This document shows, piece by piece, positions 28,716-41,741 of a DNA stretch of 64,000 nucleotides. Location of the stretch: the NCBI RefSeq assembly GCF_016545825.1, contig NC_052618.1, positions 60,070,561 through 60,134,560 on the forward strand, written 5' to 3'. Every line of letters begins with the position of its first letter. Position 1 is the first letter of the stretch. The notes under the pieces are model-generated. The model had not been told where the DNA came from, made no database searches, and saw only the letters and a program-made list of their open reading frames with translations. This DNA comes from Eucalyptus grandis (taxonomy: Eukaryota; Streptophyta; Magnoliopsida; Myrtales; Myrtaceae). The position numbers were made by a program, and so were the translations under genes.

Positions 28716-30022
28716 TCCATATTACTACAAGGCTTGAACATGATCAATAGCTAGAGAAATGTCTAAGTGCGAGGCAACGCTCTGTCCAAAGGCATCAATT
28801 ACTGATGACCTTATCGCGATGATAATAGTCATCCGCCACATCTCCGTTGCTTGCATCCTCTATTTTATTCGCATTCCAGATTTCAATAACATCTTATAAC
28901 AATATTCCTTATCCAAAATGTTATTTACTGAAGAGATATATGGTAAAGAGAGTGAGCCTATATGTTATTAACCGTCTGCCCCTATCCCACTAGCACCATC
29001 AGTAAAGAAATTGGCCAAAATCCATCTAACAAACTTGTTTTGATTAGTTGGTTTTGACTTGTATGCTAAGGTTGAGGTTGAGGTTGTGGTTGTGGTTGAT
29101 TGATGAGGAGTTTGAGAGGCTCCGACGATTCTGCCAATGCAAAGATATCGACAAATTGGTGAGAAAGGCAAATGAATAACATTAAGATTTCTTTTCTTGC
29201 TTATAAACAATCACAAGCACGCAACAAAAATGAGTGCAATTAATGCTCTCTCTCCTCGTTATTTAATTAAAGTTTCAAGCAGAGACGTGAAGCAGATCTA
29301 CTTCTCAAGCACAGGCTTTTGCTATTATAAATCTGACCAGGTATCCTATGGAGCATCCAGAGGCCATAACATTAGAGAAATAATCCTGCTTTGTATTTTT
29401 TTTCCCCTATGTATGCTTCTTTGGGTTATCATATTGGGAACAGCTGTCGGTTCCTGTCAATAATAACAAGCAGTATGCTCTCACCTGTTTAATGTTTCAA
29501 GAGAACCAAAGAGTCTAGCAGGTGTTCTGAAAGTATGGCCTACTTTGTTCATATGCCTGCCCCGCGCTTACAACATTCAAAAGCTTTTTAAGCGGTTCAA
29601 AAATCAGAGATAAGCTGGCAGTACGTGGGAAATGACAACTCGTCAAGTCAGCAAGTCAATGTAGAATAGCGTGACGTGTGCGGAGAGAGAGAGAAAGGGT
29701 GAAGCCCTGGCGGTTGGAATTACATATTTGGGTCATCGTGTGCTCATCACGGTTCATTGTATAGAGTGTCCACATCCAAATCATTCAGTGTTCCCGCGTT
29801 ATCTTGAATATCTAGACTGAAAATATAATATAATAGGCAAATTGTCTGTCTTAATGGACACTTTTCTCCAAATGATTATTGGGCTTTGGCTTTTGGGTGT
29901 ACCATTGATCTGTCATTGTTTGGCGACCTTGGCCCTGATAATCTCCACTTAAAGTTCATCGCAGGACTCTCACTTTATTCCCGTTGATCGAGAAAGGCAT
30001 TTTATATGCCTCATGATCCCTA
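28716..30022. other. Intergenic, upstream of the MYB-CC gene
   Basis: No gene recognised. An open frame at 29197-29463 has a hydrophobic end but no family signature. Confidence 0.4.
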
Positions 30023-31629
30023 ATGTCCAACAATCATCGCTTTAGCTCTCTATTTCATTGTGCCTCTCATCTACCAAACCACCGCCGAGTTGAGTCTTGT
30101 GAACCATATTTTTCGCAGCATATGGTGATGAAGATAGAAACCTCTGGCAGCAATAGCTCTAATATGAGCACCGCAAAAAGTAATCATCAAGAACAGAGCC
30201 CCTGTACATCCTCTGAGCTTTGCTTTCATCAGTTGCAGCGTGATCAATCACCAGCGTCACGATTAGGATGCAGCCAAAGCTGATTTTCCTCAAATCTGTG
30301 CAGAAGTGAACTCTATACAACGGACAAGAAGTCAAGCAATAACACATCTTCTTCTTCTGTTCCTACTGCAGTTACATGTTCTATTTGTTGTCCGCAAGTT
30401 GATTTAGATGCTTGTAACTATTTACATGTAATTTACCGCAGTCAAGATCAATAAATTGCGAATCATTGGTTTATGGTCATTCAGAAGACCAGCAGTGCCT
30501 TGCTCCTCAGTCCCGTGATGATCCTCGTGGAAACTCCATTTTACCAGCAGCTGCTATTTCTAGTAAAAGAAGAATTAGATGGACTCCGCATCTCCACAAC
30601 CAATTCCATGAATGCGTAAATCGTCTGGGAGGTCACTTTCAAGTCAATGTCTATATTAACTTCAATTGACGTCCAAGTCATGATTTATTGGACAGGCACA
30701 GGAGCAAAACCAAAGTTAATTTTGAAGCTGATGGATGTCAAGGGGTTAACAATCTTTCATATTAAGAGTCACTTGCAGGTACTGCAACATAATGACTTTC
30801 CATCTATTAGCTGAAAATCAATGCCCATACTTAACATTTTGTCTCAGAAATTCAAACCAAAACTTTCTTTGTCTATTGCATTAAAGAAATGTCACATCAC
30901 GAAGTGCATTGCAGAATCTAAAGAAGGTAGTTCTTTGCATCCACTACGATGAGCACGAATGAACATTCCTTGCAAGAGACAGGAACTCTGTCATTATTGA
31001 AGACAAATCCAAGCGTAACTAATCTTTGTTTGGCAATAGGACAGCTTATTATATGTGCAATAATCATATTGTACATGCAGGAAAATCAGAGAAGAACAAT
31101 TTTGACACAAAGCCAGTGGACGACCTCAAAATGTAAGCTTTGACTTGTTTGTTGTTTATTAACTCAGTGTACAGACTTAAGAAGAGCGCAAAAGAAGCAC
31201 TAGTTATGAGAGGATTGCAACCTTCAAATTTCCACTGTCTGCCTTAAAGTAGGAATTCATGATATGAGGAAATTAAGCCCATTGAATATTTGTTGGCAAC
31301 AGAGGCAAGCTGATTGCAGAAGCTTATTATAGAATCTTGCAGATGCAGCTGAATGTACAAAAGCGACTACTTCAACAGTTGGAGGTTGCTACTCTGAAAA
31401 TGTTACCTTCTGTCACATTCACACATACACACACATCTAAACTTTCAGAAGTCTCCACATGAAGTCAACGATATGAAAGCAATTTTTAATTTCATCCTCC
31501 TTAACCGTACAGACGCAAAGAAGTCTACAGATAAATATTGAAGAACATGGAAGGCAACTGAAACGCTTCTTAGAGCAACTTCTTCACAATGAAAATTCAG
31601 CACCTCACTCAGATCCTCCTAAAACCTAG
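30023..31629 (+). CDS. MYB-CC (GARP) transcription factor, PHR1/PHL-like, divergent
   Basis: Plus-strand exons 30442-30631, 30702-30778, 30887-30926, 31081-31132, 31303-31384 and 31513-31629 join in phase (186 codons with stop). An upstream exon starting at ATG 30023 (MSNNHRFSSLFH...) is likely, but its donor to exon 2 is unresolved. The DNA-binding domain reads KRRIRWTPHLHNQFHECVN, RLGGAKPKLILKLMD, KGLTIFHIKSHLQ. The coiled coil has LQMQLNVQKRLLQQLE and TQRSLQINIEEHGRQLKRFL. Both are hallmarks of phosphate-response type MYB-CC factors. Oddities: the loop after LGG lacks three residues compared with the usual GGxxKATPKAIL, and the KYR that follows SHLQ is KCH. The frame is open throughout, so it is either a diverged paralogue or a young pseudogene. 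Confidence 0.8.
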
Positions 31630-32359
31630 AACTTCTAATGTCTTATTTGAAGTACAAGCAAATATCTTCCTATGCATCTGCCAACCTCAGTGCTCTTAGA
31701 GTCCAATATGTGCCGGATGCACAATAGAAGGAAGCATTCAACTACAGAACATTTGGCCTTGGTCTTACAATATTGTACTTTAAAGAGATCAGATTCGAGA
31801 TTCTTAATAGTGTAGACCAAGAGATTGAGTTCTATGGTCAAAACTTGCAGCTGTAATATTCTATCAACTATTGGTTAGGCTTGGAAATTAGATTGTACTT
31901 TTACTCAATCTTACTAGAAATAAATTTGATGACAGGGGAGACTTCCATATTAATGCGTTGATCATGCTATGGAGATGGTAATTTGTTCATTGATCATCTC
32001 ATGTGGCAGTGACGAGTAAAGCACCATGCTAATCAATGACAAGATTTGTCATAAATTTGGTGATAAAGGTCGTTAAGATTCATGCTACGCGAGTATCGTG
32101 ATTCGCTCGTCACACCACGTCAGCCGGGCAATTGATATGTAAATAGTTTCTAAAGCACTGCAATTATGGACCATACAAGAAAAATGCTAGTTCAGGATAA
32201 AATCATGAAATGAATTGGATCAGTTGTTTGATCTGCTGTCGTCACAATTTACGAATAGTCCTCTATGGAGTACAGGAAATGTGAAAATAGGTGGAACGAC
32301 CTGAATTCATATGCATGATACAGAATACAATAAGAAGACGAAATGAATGAATGCATCAG
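31630..32359. other. Intergenic between the MYB-CC gene and the dioxygenase
   Basis: Holds the 3' flanks of two converging genes. No other feature seen. Confidence 0.4.
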
Positions 32360-33041
32360 CTATAGCTTGAGGGTCTTGATGATGGGAACCGCATCATTGA
32401 GCTTGCGGTTGTAGAAGCTTTGCAAGTATTCAGAGTGCGAAAGGGTTTGGTAGAGAGGGGTGAGTCCAGTGGCGGCGAGGAGCTGGGGAGAAGATCCAAC
32501 TGGAAGAGATGGGCTGGGATAGCAGGTCACTATGGACACCCTCTCCTTCTCTTTGTTCACCACCGCTCTATGATCCGGTGCTCTGTATGTTCCGTTGCTG
32601 TAAACCTCCCTGATTTGACCTAAATTCACGACAATGCTGCTAGGAACAGGTGGAAATGTGACCCATCGGCCGTCCCCGCTGAGGACCTGAAGGCCAGGCA
32701 TGTTGCCGCACTCCATCAACATGGTGATCCCTGAGTTGTCAGCATGTGGCGATAGGCCCATTACTCTCTCAGATTCCGGGCATGGTGGGTAGTAATTCAT
32801 CCTGACCTCGTAACTCCCTTCTCGGAAACATTTCATCAACTGCAGTTCACCCTCATGAACCACCAATGCCATTCCAATGTACTTCACTACCGCCACTGCC
32901 GCTTTCCTCAACCTTTGCTGTACTTCTCTAGTGCTGTCCCGATAGATTAGGTATTCGTAGTCAACATCATCTGCTTAATTTAGCTAACTAGAAATGCAGG
33001 AACATAAAAGAAACTAAAAAGATGGAAACAAATTGCCTGAA

Positions 33042-33166
33042 TTTTGGGGGATTTTGTGGCCACAGATCGAGATTTCTTGCATGAGAAGGCAGGCAGGCAT
33101 TTGAGGAAGATCATGCCGTTCCGCTCCAGCTTCTGGTCCCGAGAGGTGATGAAAGCCTGCCTGTAG
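33042..33166 (-). repeat. Direct duplication of host exon, left copy
   Basis: 125 bp of dioxygenase exon 2 that recurs at 43977-44097. The two differ by a 4-bp insertion (an extra GGCA) and a C/T change, so they are almost identical. Together they bracket the retrotransposon insert. Confidence 0.92.
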
Positions 33167-35452
33167 AAGTTGATTGATTTATGTGATAATTTTAATCAAC
33201 AAAGCAAAAATTAGAACTAAATCAATTTTGAATCAAAAATCCGTAACTTGTTATACTTGATGTTTATATTTTGCAAATGATATGCAGAATTTTATGCATG
33301 CCTTCCAGAGCTTTAAATTTTGAATTTATGGCTCGTAAGGAAGGGTGGTGATCATGGAAAAATCCCTAATTGTTGTGATTGTTGTATGGATGAATGTATG
33401 ATGATTACAGGTATTCTTTTTGGGGATGTAATTATTAAATGGAGGCTGCGTCCTTCCTTTTATTTTACTTTAATTTTTCTTGATATGTAATTTTAAGTAT
33501 AGTGTAGTATTTCAATTATTGATGTAAATACTACAAGAGAGGAGGAGCCATTGGAGGAGCCATTGGAGGAGCCATTAAACCGGTGAGCTCTCTGGGCCCG
33601 GTCTTTGAAGAGTTCAAAGATTGAAGAAAAAGTGAAGAGCAGGTCCATATTATTAAAATATTAAAATGGCTAAATGGGTCTCTTTGGCTCGAGACCCATT
33701 GAACCATAATTCCATGATCACCACATAGGATAGATATTATGTGATATCTATTTATTTATTGTGTTTATGATATCGTGGATGTTAAACCGGTTAATGTGCA
33801 AAGTGAGACTATTAATAACGACCCAAATCTCCTTACAAAGAATATTAAGTCGAAACGGGTTTCGGACTCGTGGCCTTCCATCGTCGTGGTTTGATCCAAT
33901 ATTATAGTGGTTAATTAACCGGTTATGGATACATAGGGTTAATTACCATTTATAATATTGGACCACTCCATTATGCATATGATGCTTTGTGGGGTTGGAG
34001 CCAAATGATTTCCAATAACTGTTAGGTGAGGGAATCATTTGTGTTTTCAATACTTGCATGAGACGATGGGCTAGACTTAACTATGATCATGATGCCAATA
34101 ACTGTTAGGTGAGGCTTTCATGGTCTAGAGGCCGAGATTATGATTGGGACTCGCATATGATGCGTTGAACAAGCTGGTTCACTCACTAAGTTCATAGGAC
34201 ACCAATAAGCTGTTAGGTGAGGTGGACTTTGGGCTAGTGGGACTCCAATCCCCACTAGTAATCTTTACCCAACAAAGATTACCGCTTCCCATCTTAAGGA
34301 GTATGGGATTCGAATATAAATTTAGTGGGAGGATCTATTTCATTTAAAGGCCAAAATGAAATAGTTACTTTGAAAGATACAACGGCTAACAATTTATTTT
34401 CTGCAACAGATATATTATTACTCTGAAAATGGTGACCACAAACCCACTCGCTTCTATACTTGACAAGAATTGTTTGACTGGACCCAATTTCACCGACCGG
34501 GTGAGGAATTTGAGAATTGTTCTCAATTCAGAAAAAATTGGGTATGTGCTTGATGAAAAGATGCTAACCTCCTTTCCCGAGGTGGGACCCAAGAGGAGCG
34601 TGTCACTTATGATAAGTGGCGTGATGATGACTTAAAAGTTAGGTCATATATGCTTGCTTCTATGAATAATGAATTACAAAAGAAGTATGAATCTATGGAA
34701 GATCTTGGGTCGATCATTTTGCACTTAAAGGAATACTTTGATGAGAATGGTCGAACCTCTAGATATGAGATATCTAAGGCATTGTATCGTATGAGGATGG
34801 CTGAAGGATCATCTGTTAATGATCATGCTTTGAAAATGATCTGGCACATTGAAGAATTGGCTAGGCTGAATCTTGTTATGGACAATGAGTTAGCTGTGGA
34901 TTTGATCCTCCAATCTTTACCCGATTCCTTCTCTGGTTTTGTCCAAAACTTCCACATGCATAAGATGGAGAAAACTCTTGCTGAGTTACATAGCATGTTG
35001 GTAGTTTATGAGAAGGAAATGCATAACACGAGGCCAAATGTAGTGGCTATGGCTAAAGCTTCTTCTTCAAAGGGTAAGACCGTTTTAAAGAAGAATAAAT
35101 GGAAGAGGCCTGCCAAACCTGTTGTGCAACCAAAACCCATGATTGATAAAGGGAAATGTCATTCTTTGTGGTGTCAAAGGGCACTTTGGAGGAGGAACTG
35201 TAAGAGGTACCTCGCGAGCTTGAAGGTCAAGCCCAAGAACCGACCTTATGAAGGTATGGTGTCTATGCTTATTGAAACCAATCTTATGGTTAGTGCTGAA
35301 TCCAGCTCATGGGTTCTAGATTCTGCTGCAACTTCACATATTTGTATGTCTTTGCAGAATGCTGAAGTAAACGGGATGCTAGGGCGAAATGAGATTGTCC
35401 TAACGTTTGCCAATGGAGCAAGAGTTGTTGCATTAGCTATAGGGACTTTTCG
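33167..35452 (+). mobile_element. Ty1-copia internal fragment (leader plus gag), no LTR
   Basis: Begins AAGTTGATTGATTTATG, equivalent to 36519 inside the second copy, and ends within the protease-coding region, where it jumps straight into an LTR. It has GGAGGAGCCATT three times in tandem (33542-33577) and three scattered GTTAGGTGAGG motifs. It encodes a gag polyprotein interrupted by a stop near 34633 (34429-34635, then 34650-35474). The protease motif reads DSAATSHIC, where the family has DSGAT. Confidence 0.88.
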
Positions 35453-36384
35453 ATGCTCTAAAGCTGCTATGTAATATGTACATACTAGGGATTCCATTTG
35501 TACATATAAGGATTATGTTATTATTGTTATTTTTTTAAGGAAATTGATTAATTATTAATTAATTAATTGATTAATTAATGTGGAAATGGTCAGCAAATTT
35601 TTTGCTGACCACTTCGCACGGTTCGTGCATGATGGTCGCGGTTGCTGACCATCGTGCACGCATTTAGCTTCGTGCATGGATGGTCAGCAACCGCTGACCA
35701 TCATGCACGAAATCGTGCATAAACGGTCAGCAGTTGCTGACCATTCCGTTCATGCACGATCGTGCTCGATCATGCATGAGAATGAGGATCAGCAACGGTT
35801 GCTAATCCCACGATCGGCAACCTTTGCTGATTCATGTATAAATATTAAAAAAGATAGGCTGCAAAAAGGGTTGCAACTAAGAGAGATTTTCTGTGGGTGT
35901 GCGTTTTGTTTTTTTCAGGGGTTGAAACATGGGCGTGCGCTATTTGTTTTTAGGAGTTGCTGAAAACAAAGAAAAATGTGTGTGTTCTTGTTTCTTGTAT
36001 TCTTTGAGAGACACGAAAAGTAGAGTGTTTTTCTCATTCCGGGCCGTGACTATAATACATCAAGAATACGTTGGATTATTTCCACGTGATTGCTAGCACG
36101 ATCAAAGTGGAGAATATCCGAAGTTCTCTCTTCCATTCGACGTTCGTTGTTGGTGTGTCTAAACTAGAGGTCCGACGCTTGTGGGACTCGAACTGAAGAA
36201 CATCCGAACCGACTCATTTTAAAGCATGCTTCGAGAGGTATTTCGTTTAACTCCCTTTTATGTTTAGATTTTTGATTGAAATGCACGAACAATGCCTTAG
36301 GAGAATCATGTGTAAAAGATATCTTTGTTTCCGCTGCGTTCATTTCGTTAATTTTACTTATACATGATTCATGAAACACCAACA
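35453..36384 (+). repeat. Copia LTR (left of the complete internal region), 5'-truncated
   Basis: About 932 bp, ending CACCAACA. Compared with the 43012-43976 LTR, the first ten bases (TGTTAGATAT) are missing. Immediately after it lies a primer-binding-site-like AGTGGTATCGAGCC, close to the initiator-Met tRNA complement used by copia elements. Confidence 0.88.
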
Positions 36385-39300
36385 AAGTGGTATCGAGCCA
36401 ACCTTAGGTGTTTTTCGTGCGTTTAATTGATTTATAGTTCAAATATATTTTTTTCATTCTAATGGCCAATTTATTTTTATTAAGAGAATTGGTTCTCTTG
36501 CTCAAATGTGGCCTATAGAAGTTGATTGATTTATGTGATAATTTTAATCAACAAAGCAAAAATTAGAACTAAATCAATTTTGAATCAAAAATCCGTAACT
36601 TGTTATACTTGATGTTTATATTTGCAAATGATATGCAGAATTTTATGCATGCCTTCCAGAGCTTTAAATTTTGAATTTATGGCTCGTAAGGAAGGGTGGT
36701 GATCATGGAAAAATCCTAATTGTTGTGATTGTTGTATGGATGAATGTATGATGATTATAGGTATTCTTTTTGGGGATGTAATTATTAAATGGAGGCTGCG
36801 TCCTTCCTTTTATTTTTTTATTTTTATATGTAATTTTAGTATAGTTTAGTATTTCAATTATTGATGTAAATACTACAAGAGAGAGGAGCCATTGGAGGAG
36901 CCATTGGAGGAGCCATTAAACCGGTGAGCTCTCGGGGCCCGGTCTTTGAAGAGTTCAAAGATTGAAGAAAAAGTGAAGAGCAAGTCCATATTATTAAAAT
37001 ATTAAAATGGCTAAATGGGTCTCTTTGGCTCGAGACCCATTGAACCATAATTCCATGATCACCACATAGGATAGATGTTATGTGATATCTATTTATTTAT
37101 TGTGTTTATGATTATGTTACGTGCATGTTAAACCGGTTAATGTGCAAAGTGAGACTATTAATAACGACCCAAATCTCCTTACAAATAATATTAAGTCGAA
37201 ACGGGTTTCGGACTCGTGGCCTTCCATCGTCGTGGTTTGATCCAATATTATAGTGGTTAATTGACCGGTTATGGATACATAGGGGTTAATTACCATTCAT
37301 AATATTGGACCACTCCATTATACATATGATGTTGTGGGGTTGGAGCCAAATGATTTCTAATAACTGTTAGGTGAGGGAATCGTTTGTGTTTTCAATACTT
37401 ACATGAGACAATGGGCTAGACTTAACTATCATCATGATGCCAATAACTGTTAGGTGAGGCTTTCATGGTCTAGAGGCCAAAGTTATGATTGGGACTCGCA
37501 TATGATGCGTTGAACAAGCTGGTTCACTCACTAAGTTCATAGGACACCAATAACTGTTAGGTGAGGTGGACTTTGGGCTAGTGGGACTCCAATCCCCACT
37601 AGTAATCTTTACCCAACAAAGATTACCGCTTCCCATCTTAAGGAGTATGGGATTCGAATATAAATTTAGTGGGAGGATCTATTTCATTTAAAGACCAAAA
37701 TGAAATAGTTATTATGAAAGATACAACGGCTAACAATTTATTTTCTGCAATGATATATTATTACTCTGAAAATGGTGACCACAAACCCACTCGCTTCTAT
37801 ACTTGACAAGAATTGTTTGACTGGACCCAATTTCACTTGGGTGAGGAATTTGAGAATTGTTCTCAATTCAGAAAAAATTGGGTATGTGCTTGATGAAAAG
37901 ATGCCAACCTCCTTTCCCGAGGTGGGACCCAAGAGGACGTGTCACTTATGATAAGTGGCGTGATGATGACTTAAAAGTTAGGTCATATATGCTTTGCTTC
38001 GATGAACAATGAATTACAAAAGAAGTATAAATCTATGGAAGATGCTAGGTCGATCATTTTGCACTTAAAGGAATACTTTGATGAGAATGGTCGAACCTCT
38101 AGATATGAGATATCTAAGGCATTGTACCGTATGAGGATGGCTAAAGGATCATCTGTTAATGATCATGCTTTGAAAATGATCTGGCACATTGAAGAATTGG
38201 CTAGGTTGAATCTTGTTATGGACAACGAGTTAGCTGTGGATTTGATCCTCCGATCTTTACCCGATTCCTTCTCTGGTTTTGTCCAAAACTTCCACATGCA
38301 TAAGATGGAGAAAACTCTCGCTGAGTTACATAGCATGCTGGTAGTTTATGAGAAGGAAATGCATAACACGAGGCCAAATGTAGTGGCTATGGCTAAAGCT
38401 TCTTCTTCAAAGGGTAAGACCATTTTAAAGAAGAATAAATGGAAGAGGCCTATCAAACTTTGTTGTGCAACCAAAACCCATGATTGATAAAGGGAAATGT
38501 CATTACTTGTGGTGTCAAAGGGGCACTAGGAGGAGGAACTGTAAGGAGGTACCTCGCGAGCTTGAAGGTCAAGCCCAAGAACCAACCTTATGAAGGTATG
38601 GTGTCTATGCTTATTGAAACCAATCTTATGGTTAGTGCTGAATCCAGCTCATGGGTTCTAGATTCTGCTGCAACTTCACATATTTGTATGTCTTTGCAGA
38701 ATCTGGAAATAAGCGAGATGCTAGGGTGAAATGAGATTGTCCTACGTTTGCCAATGGAGCAAGAGTTGCTGCATTAGCTATAGGGACTTTTCGTTTATGT
38801 TTGCCTTCGGACATGTAATGGTTTTAAAGAACTGTTTGCATTATAAGAATGCTGTTAGAAACATCATCTCTATACCTCGTTTGGGTAAAGAGAATTATGA
38901 ATTTTCTTTTACTGATGATGTATGTTCTATTTATCATAATAGAATATGTGTTGGTTCTAGCTTATTAACCAACAATCTTTATACTATTACAATGTCCGGT
39001 AATGCGATTACCGATGTCAATAAGCAAAATAGAATTGATATAAATGCCATAACTAATAAACGCCCTAGAGACGGTCCAAATAAAAAGTAAGTTTGGCATC
39101 TCCGATTAAGTCATATTGGAAAAGACAGAATTAACAAGTTGAGTAATGATGGGTACATTGATCCTTCAAATTTTGAGTCATACTCGACTTGTGAGGCATG
39201 TCTTCTAGGAAAAATGACCAAAGCGCCTTTTTGGGACAAAGTGCGCGAGCTGCTAACATATTAGAATTAATACATACGGATGTATGTGGACCAATTAATG

Positions 39301-41741
39301 AAACTGCTAGAGGTGGTTATAATTACTTCATTACCTTCACCGATGATCAATCACGGTATGGTTATTTATACCTCATGAAGTATAAATCTGAATCCTTTGA
39401 AAAGTTCAAGGAATTCAAGGCTGAAGTTGAGAAACAAACAGGAAAATGTATTAAGGCTCTTCGATCGGATCGAGGAGGTGAATACCTTAGTACTTGAATT
39501 CCTAGACTTTCTTAAAGAGAATGACATTTTATCACAATGGACACCTCCTGGAACTCCAGAACATAATGGTGTATCTGAACGAAGAAATCGTACTTTATTA
39601 GATATGGTACGATCTATGATGAGTTACTCGGATTTGCCAATATCCCTTTGGGGATATGCCCATGAGATAGATGTATATATACTGAATAGAATGTTGTCCA
39701 AATCTGTTCCAACTACGCCCTATGAGATATGGCATAGTAGGAAACCTAGTCTTAATCATATTAAGATTCGGGGTTGTCCAGCTTTTGTGAAAAAGCTGAA
39801 AATGGAAAAATTGGAGGCAAGATCTGAACAAGGTCGCTTCATTGAATATCCAAAGGAAACTCTTAGATATTATTTCTATTTTCATTTAAACCAAAGAATT
39901 TTGGTATGCAAGCACGCTTCTTTTTTGGAGAATCGGTTCGTCCAAGAAAGTGGTGCTTTGGGCGGAAAATAGTCTTACAAGAAGAAAATAATGAAGTGCC
40001 AAACAACCGAGTTCGGATACCAATCTCGATTCAGGGGAGCTTCGATACACAACCTCTTAGGAGAAGTGCGAGAACGTCTCGCCCACCTGCTCGTTATAGA
40101 CATTCGGTTGATCATATTGAACCATTATTCATTGTGAATGATAGTGATCAACCCGGTGATCCTAAAACCTATGAGGAGGCGATGTTGGACATCGATTCTG
40201 GTAAATGGCTAGAAGCCATGAAATCCGAAATGGATTCAATGTATTCCAATGAGGTATGGACCTTAATTGACACGCCCGATGGTATTGTACCAATTGGCTA
40301 TAAATGGATCTTCAAGAGGAAGATGAATGTTGAAGGTCAAATTGAACTTATAAAGCACGGCTGGTGGCGAAAGGATATCATCAAAAGAAGGAATTGATTA
40401 TGACGAAACTTTCTCACTGTGGCCATGCTAAAATCCATTCGGATTATGTTGGCTATAGCTACACACCTTGATTATGAGATATTCCAAATGGATGTCAAAA
40501 CGGCTTTTCTAAATGGTTTTCTCGATGAGGACATCTATATGGAACAGCCACGGGGTTTTGAATCCAATAGTGAAAAACGGAAGGTGTGTAAGCTTAAGAG
40601 ATCCATTTATGGACTCAAACAAGCCTCCGTGAAGTTGGAACATTCGTTTTGATGAGGTAGTCAAATCATTTGGCTTCATCAAAAATCCGGATGAACCTTG
40701 TGTATATAAGAAGATCGTGGGAGTGCAATTGCATTTCTGGTTTTGTATGTCGATGATATACTTTTGATTGGAAATGATGTACCAATGATATCATCGATAA
40801 AACTATTCTTGTCACAGAAATTCTCCATGAAAGATTTAGGAGAGGCAACCTACATTTTAGGTATCAAGATCTATAGAGATAGATCAAGACGATTGATTGG
40901 CCTCTCACAATCTACGTACATAGACAAAATGTTAACACGGTTTAACATGCAATGTTCCAAGAGAGGATTATTGCCTTTTAGGCAAGGGATCCATCTTTCT
41001 AAGGAGATGTGTCCCAACACTCCTAAAGAAAGAGAGCGGATGGCAAAGATACCATATGCATCTGCTATTGGAAGCATAATGTATGCTATGCTATGTACTA
41101 GACCGATATTGCACATGCTGTAAGTATTACTAGCGAGATATCACCGATCCAGAGAAGAGCCTTTGGATAGCAATCAAGAATATTCTTAAGTACTTGTGAA
41201 GGACTAAAGATTTATTCTTGATATATGGAGAAGGAGAATTTAAAGTTGTAGCTTATACGATTCCGATTTTCAATCGGATCCTAATGATTATAAGTCTACA
41301 TCCTGGGTTTGTCTTTACATTCAATGGTGGTGCAATTAGTTGGAAAAGTTCCAAACAAAGCATAACTGCGATTCCACCACCGGGCGGAGTATGTAGTGCT
41401 TCGAAGCGAAAAGGAAGCCGCTTGGATGAAGAAGTTTATTTCTGAACTTGGAGTAGTTCCTTCAATTGAGCAACCGATTACATTATTTTATGACAACAAT
41501 GGAGTGATAGCTCAAGTTAAGGAACCAAGGTCTCACCAAAAGTCCAAGCATATTGAGAGACGCTTCCATCTCATCAGAGAAATTATTGGGAGAGGTGATA
41601 TCGCCTTGTAGAAAATTGCCTCAGCAGAAAACATGTGCGCATCCCTTCACTAAGGCCTTACCTCAATCTTCTTTTGAAAGACATATTGACAAAATGGGTT
41701 TGAGGTACCAAACAAGTTGGCTTTAGTGCAAGTGAGAAATT
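36385..41741 (+). mobile_element. Ty1-copia internal region: gag, protease, integrase, reverse transcriptase, RNase H
   Basis: In order: leader with the same tandem and scattered motifs as the first fragment; gag (about 37780-38490); a damaged zinc-knuckle region; protease DSAATSHIC; integrase (39234-39972) with HTDVCGP, TFTDDQSRYGY and [10 protein letters not shown]; reverse transcriptase with QMDVKTAFLNGFLDEDIYMEQ (about 40482) and YVDDILL (about 40746); RNase H end with YDNNG. The order is that of Ty1-copia. Multiple stops and frameshifts (for example 39497, 40397, 40652, 41123) make it inactive. It ends in a polypurine-like GTGCAAGTGAGAAATTG. Confidence 0.9.

Noticed and set aside
33167..35474. 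Gag open frames considered as host genes
   Set aside because: They are copia gag and protease, duplicated in the adjoining element copy and next to its LTR.
35580..35830. Regular short repeats that could suggest a CRISPR-like array
   Set aside because: The units are palindromic LTR motifs without regular spacers, in a plant retrotransposon LTR.
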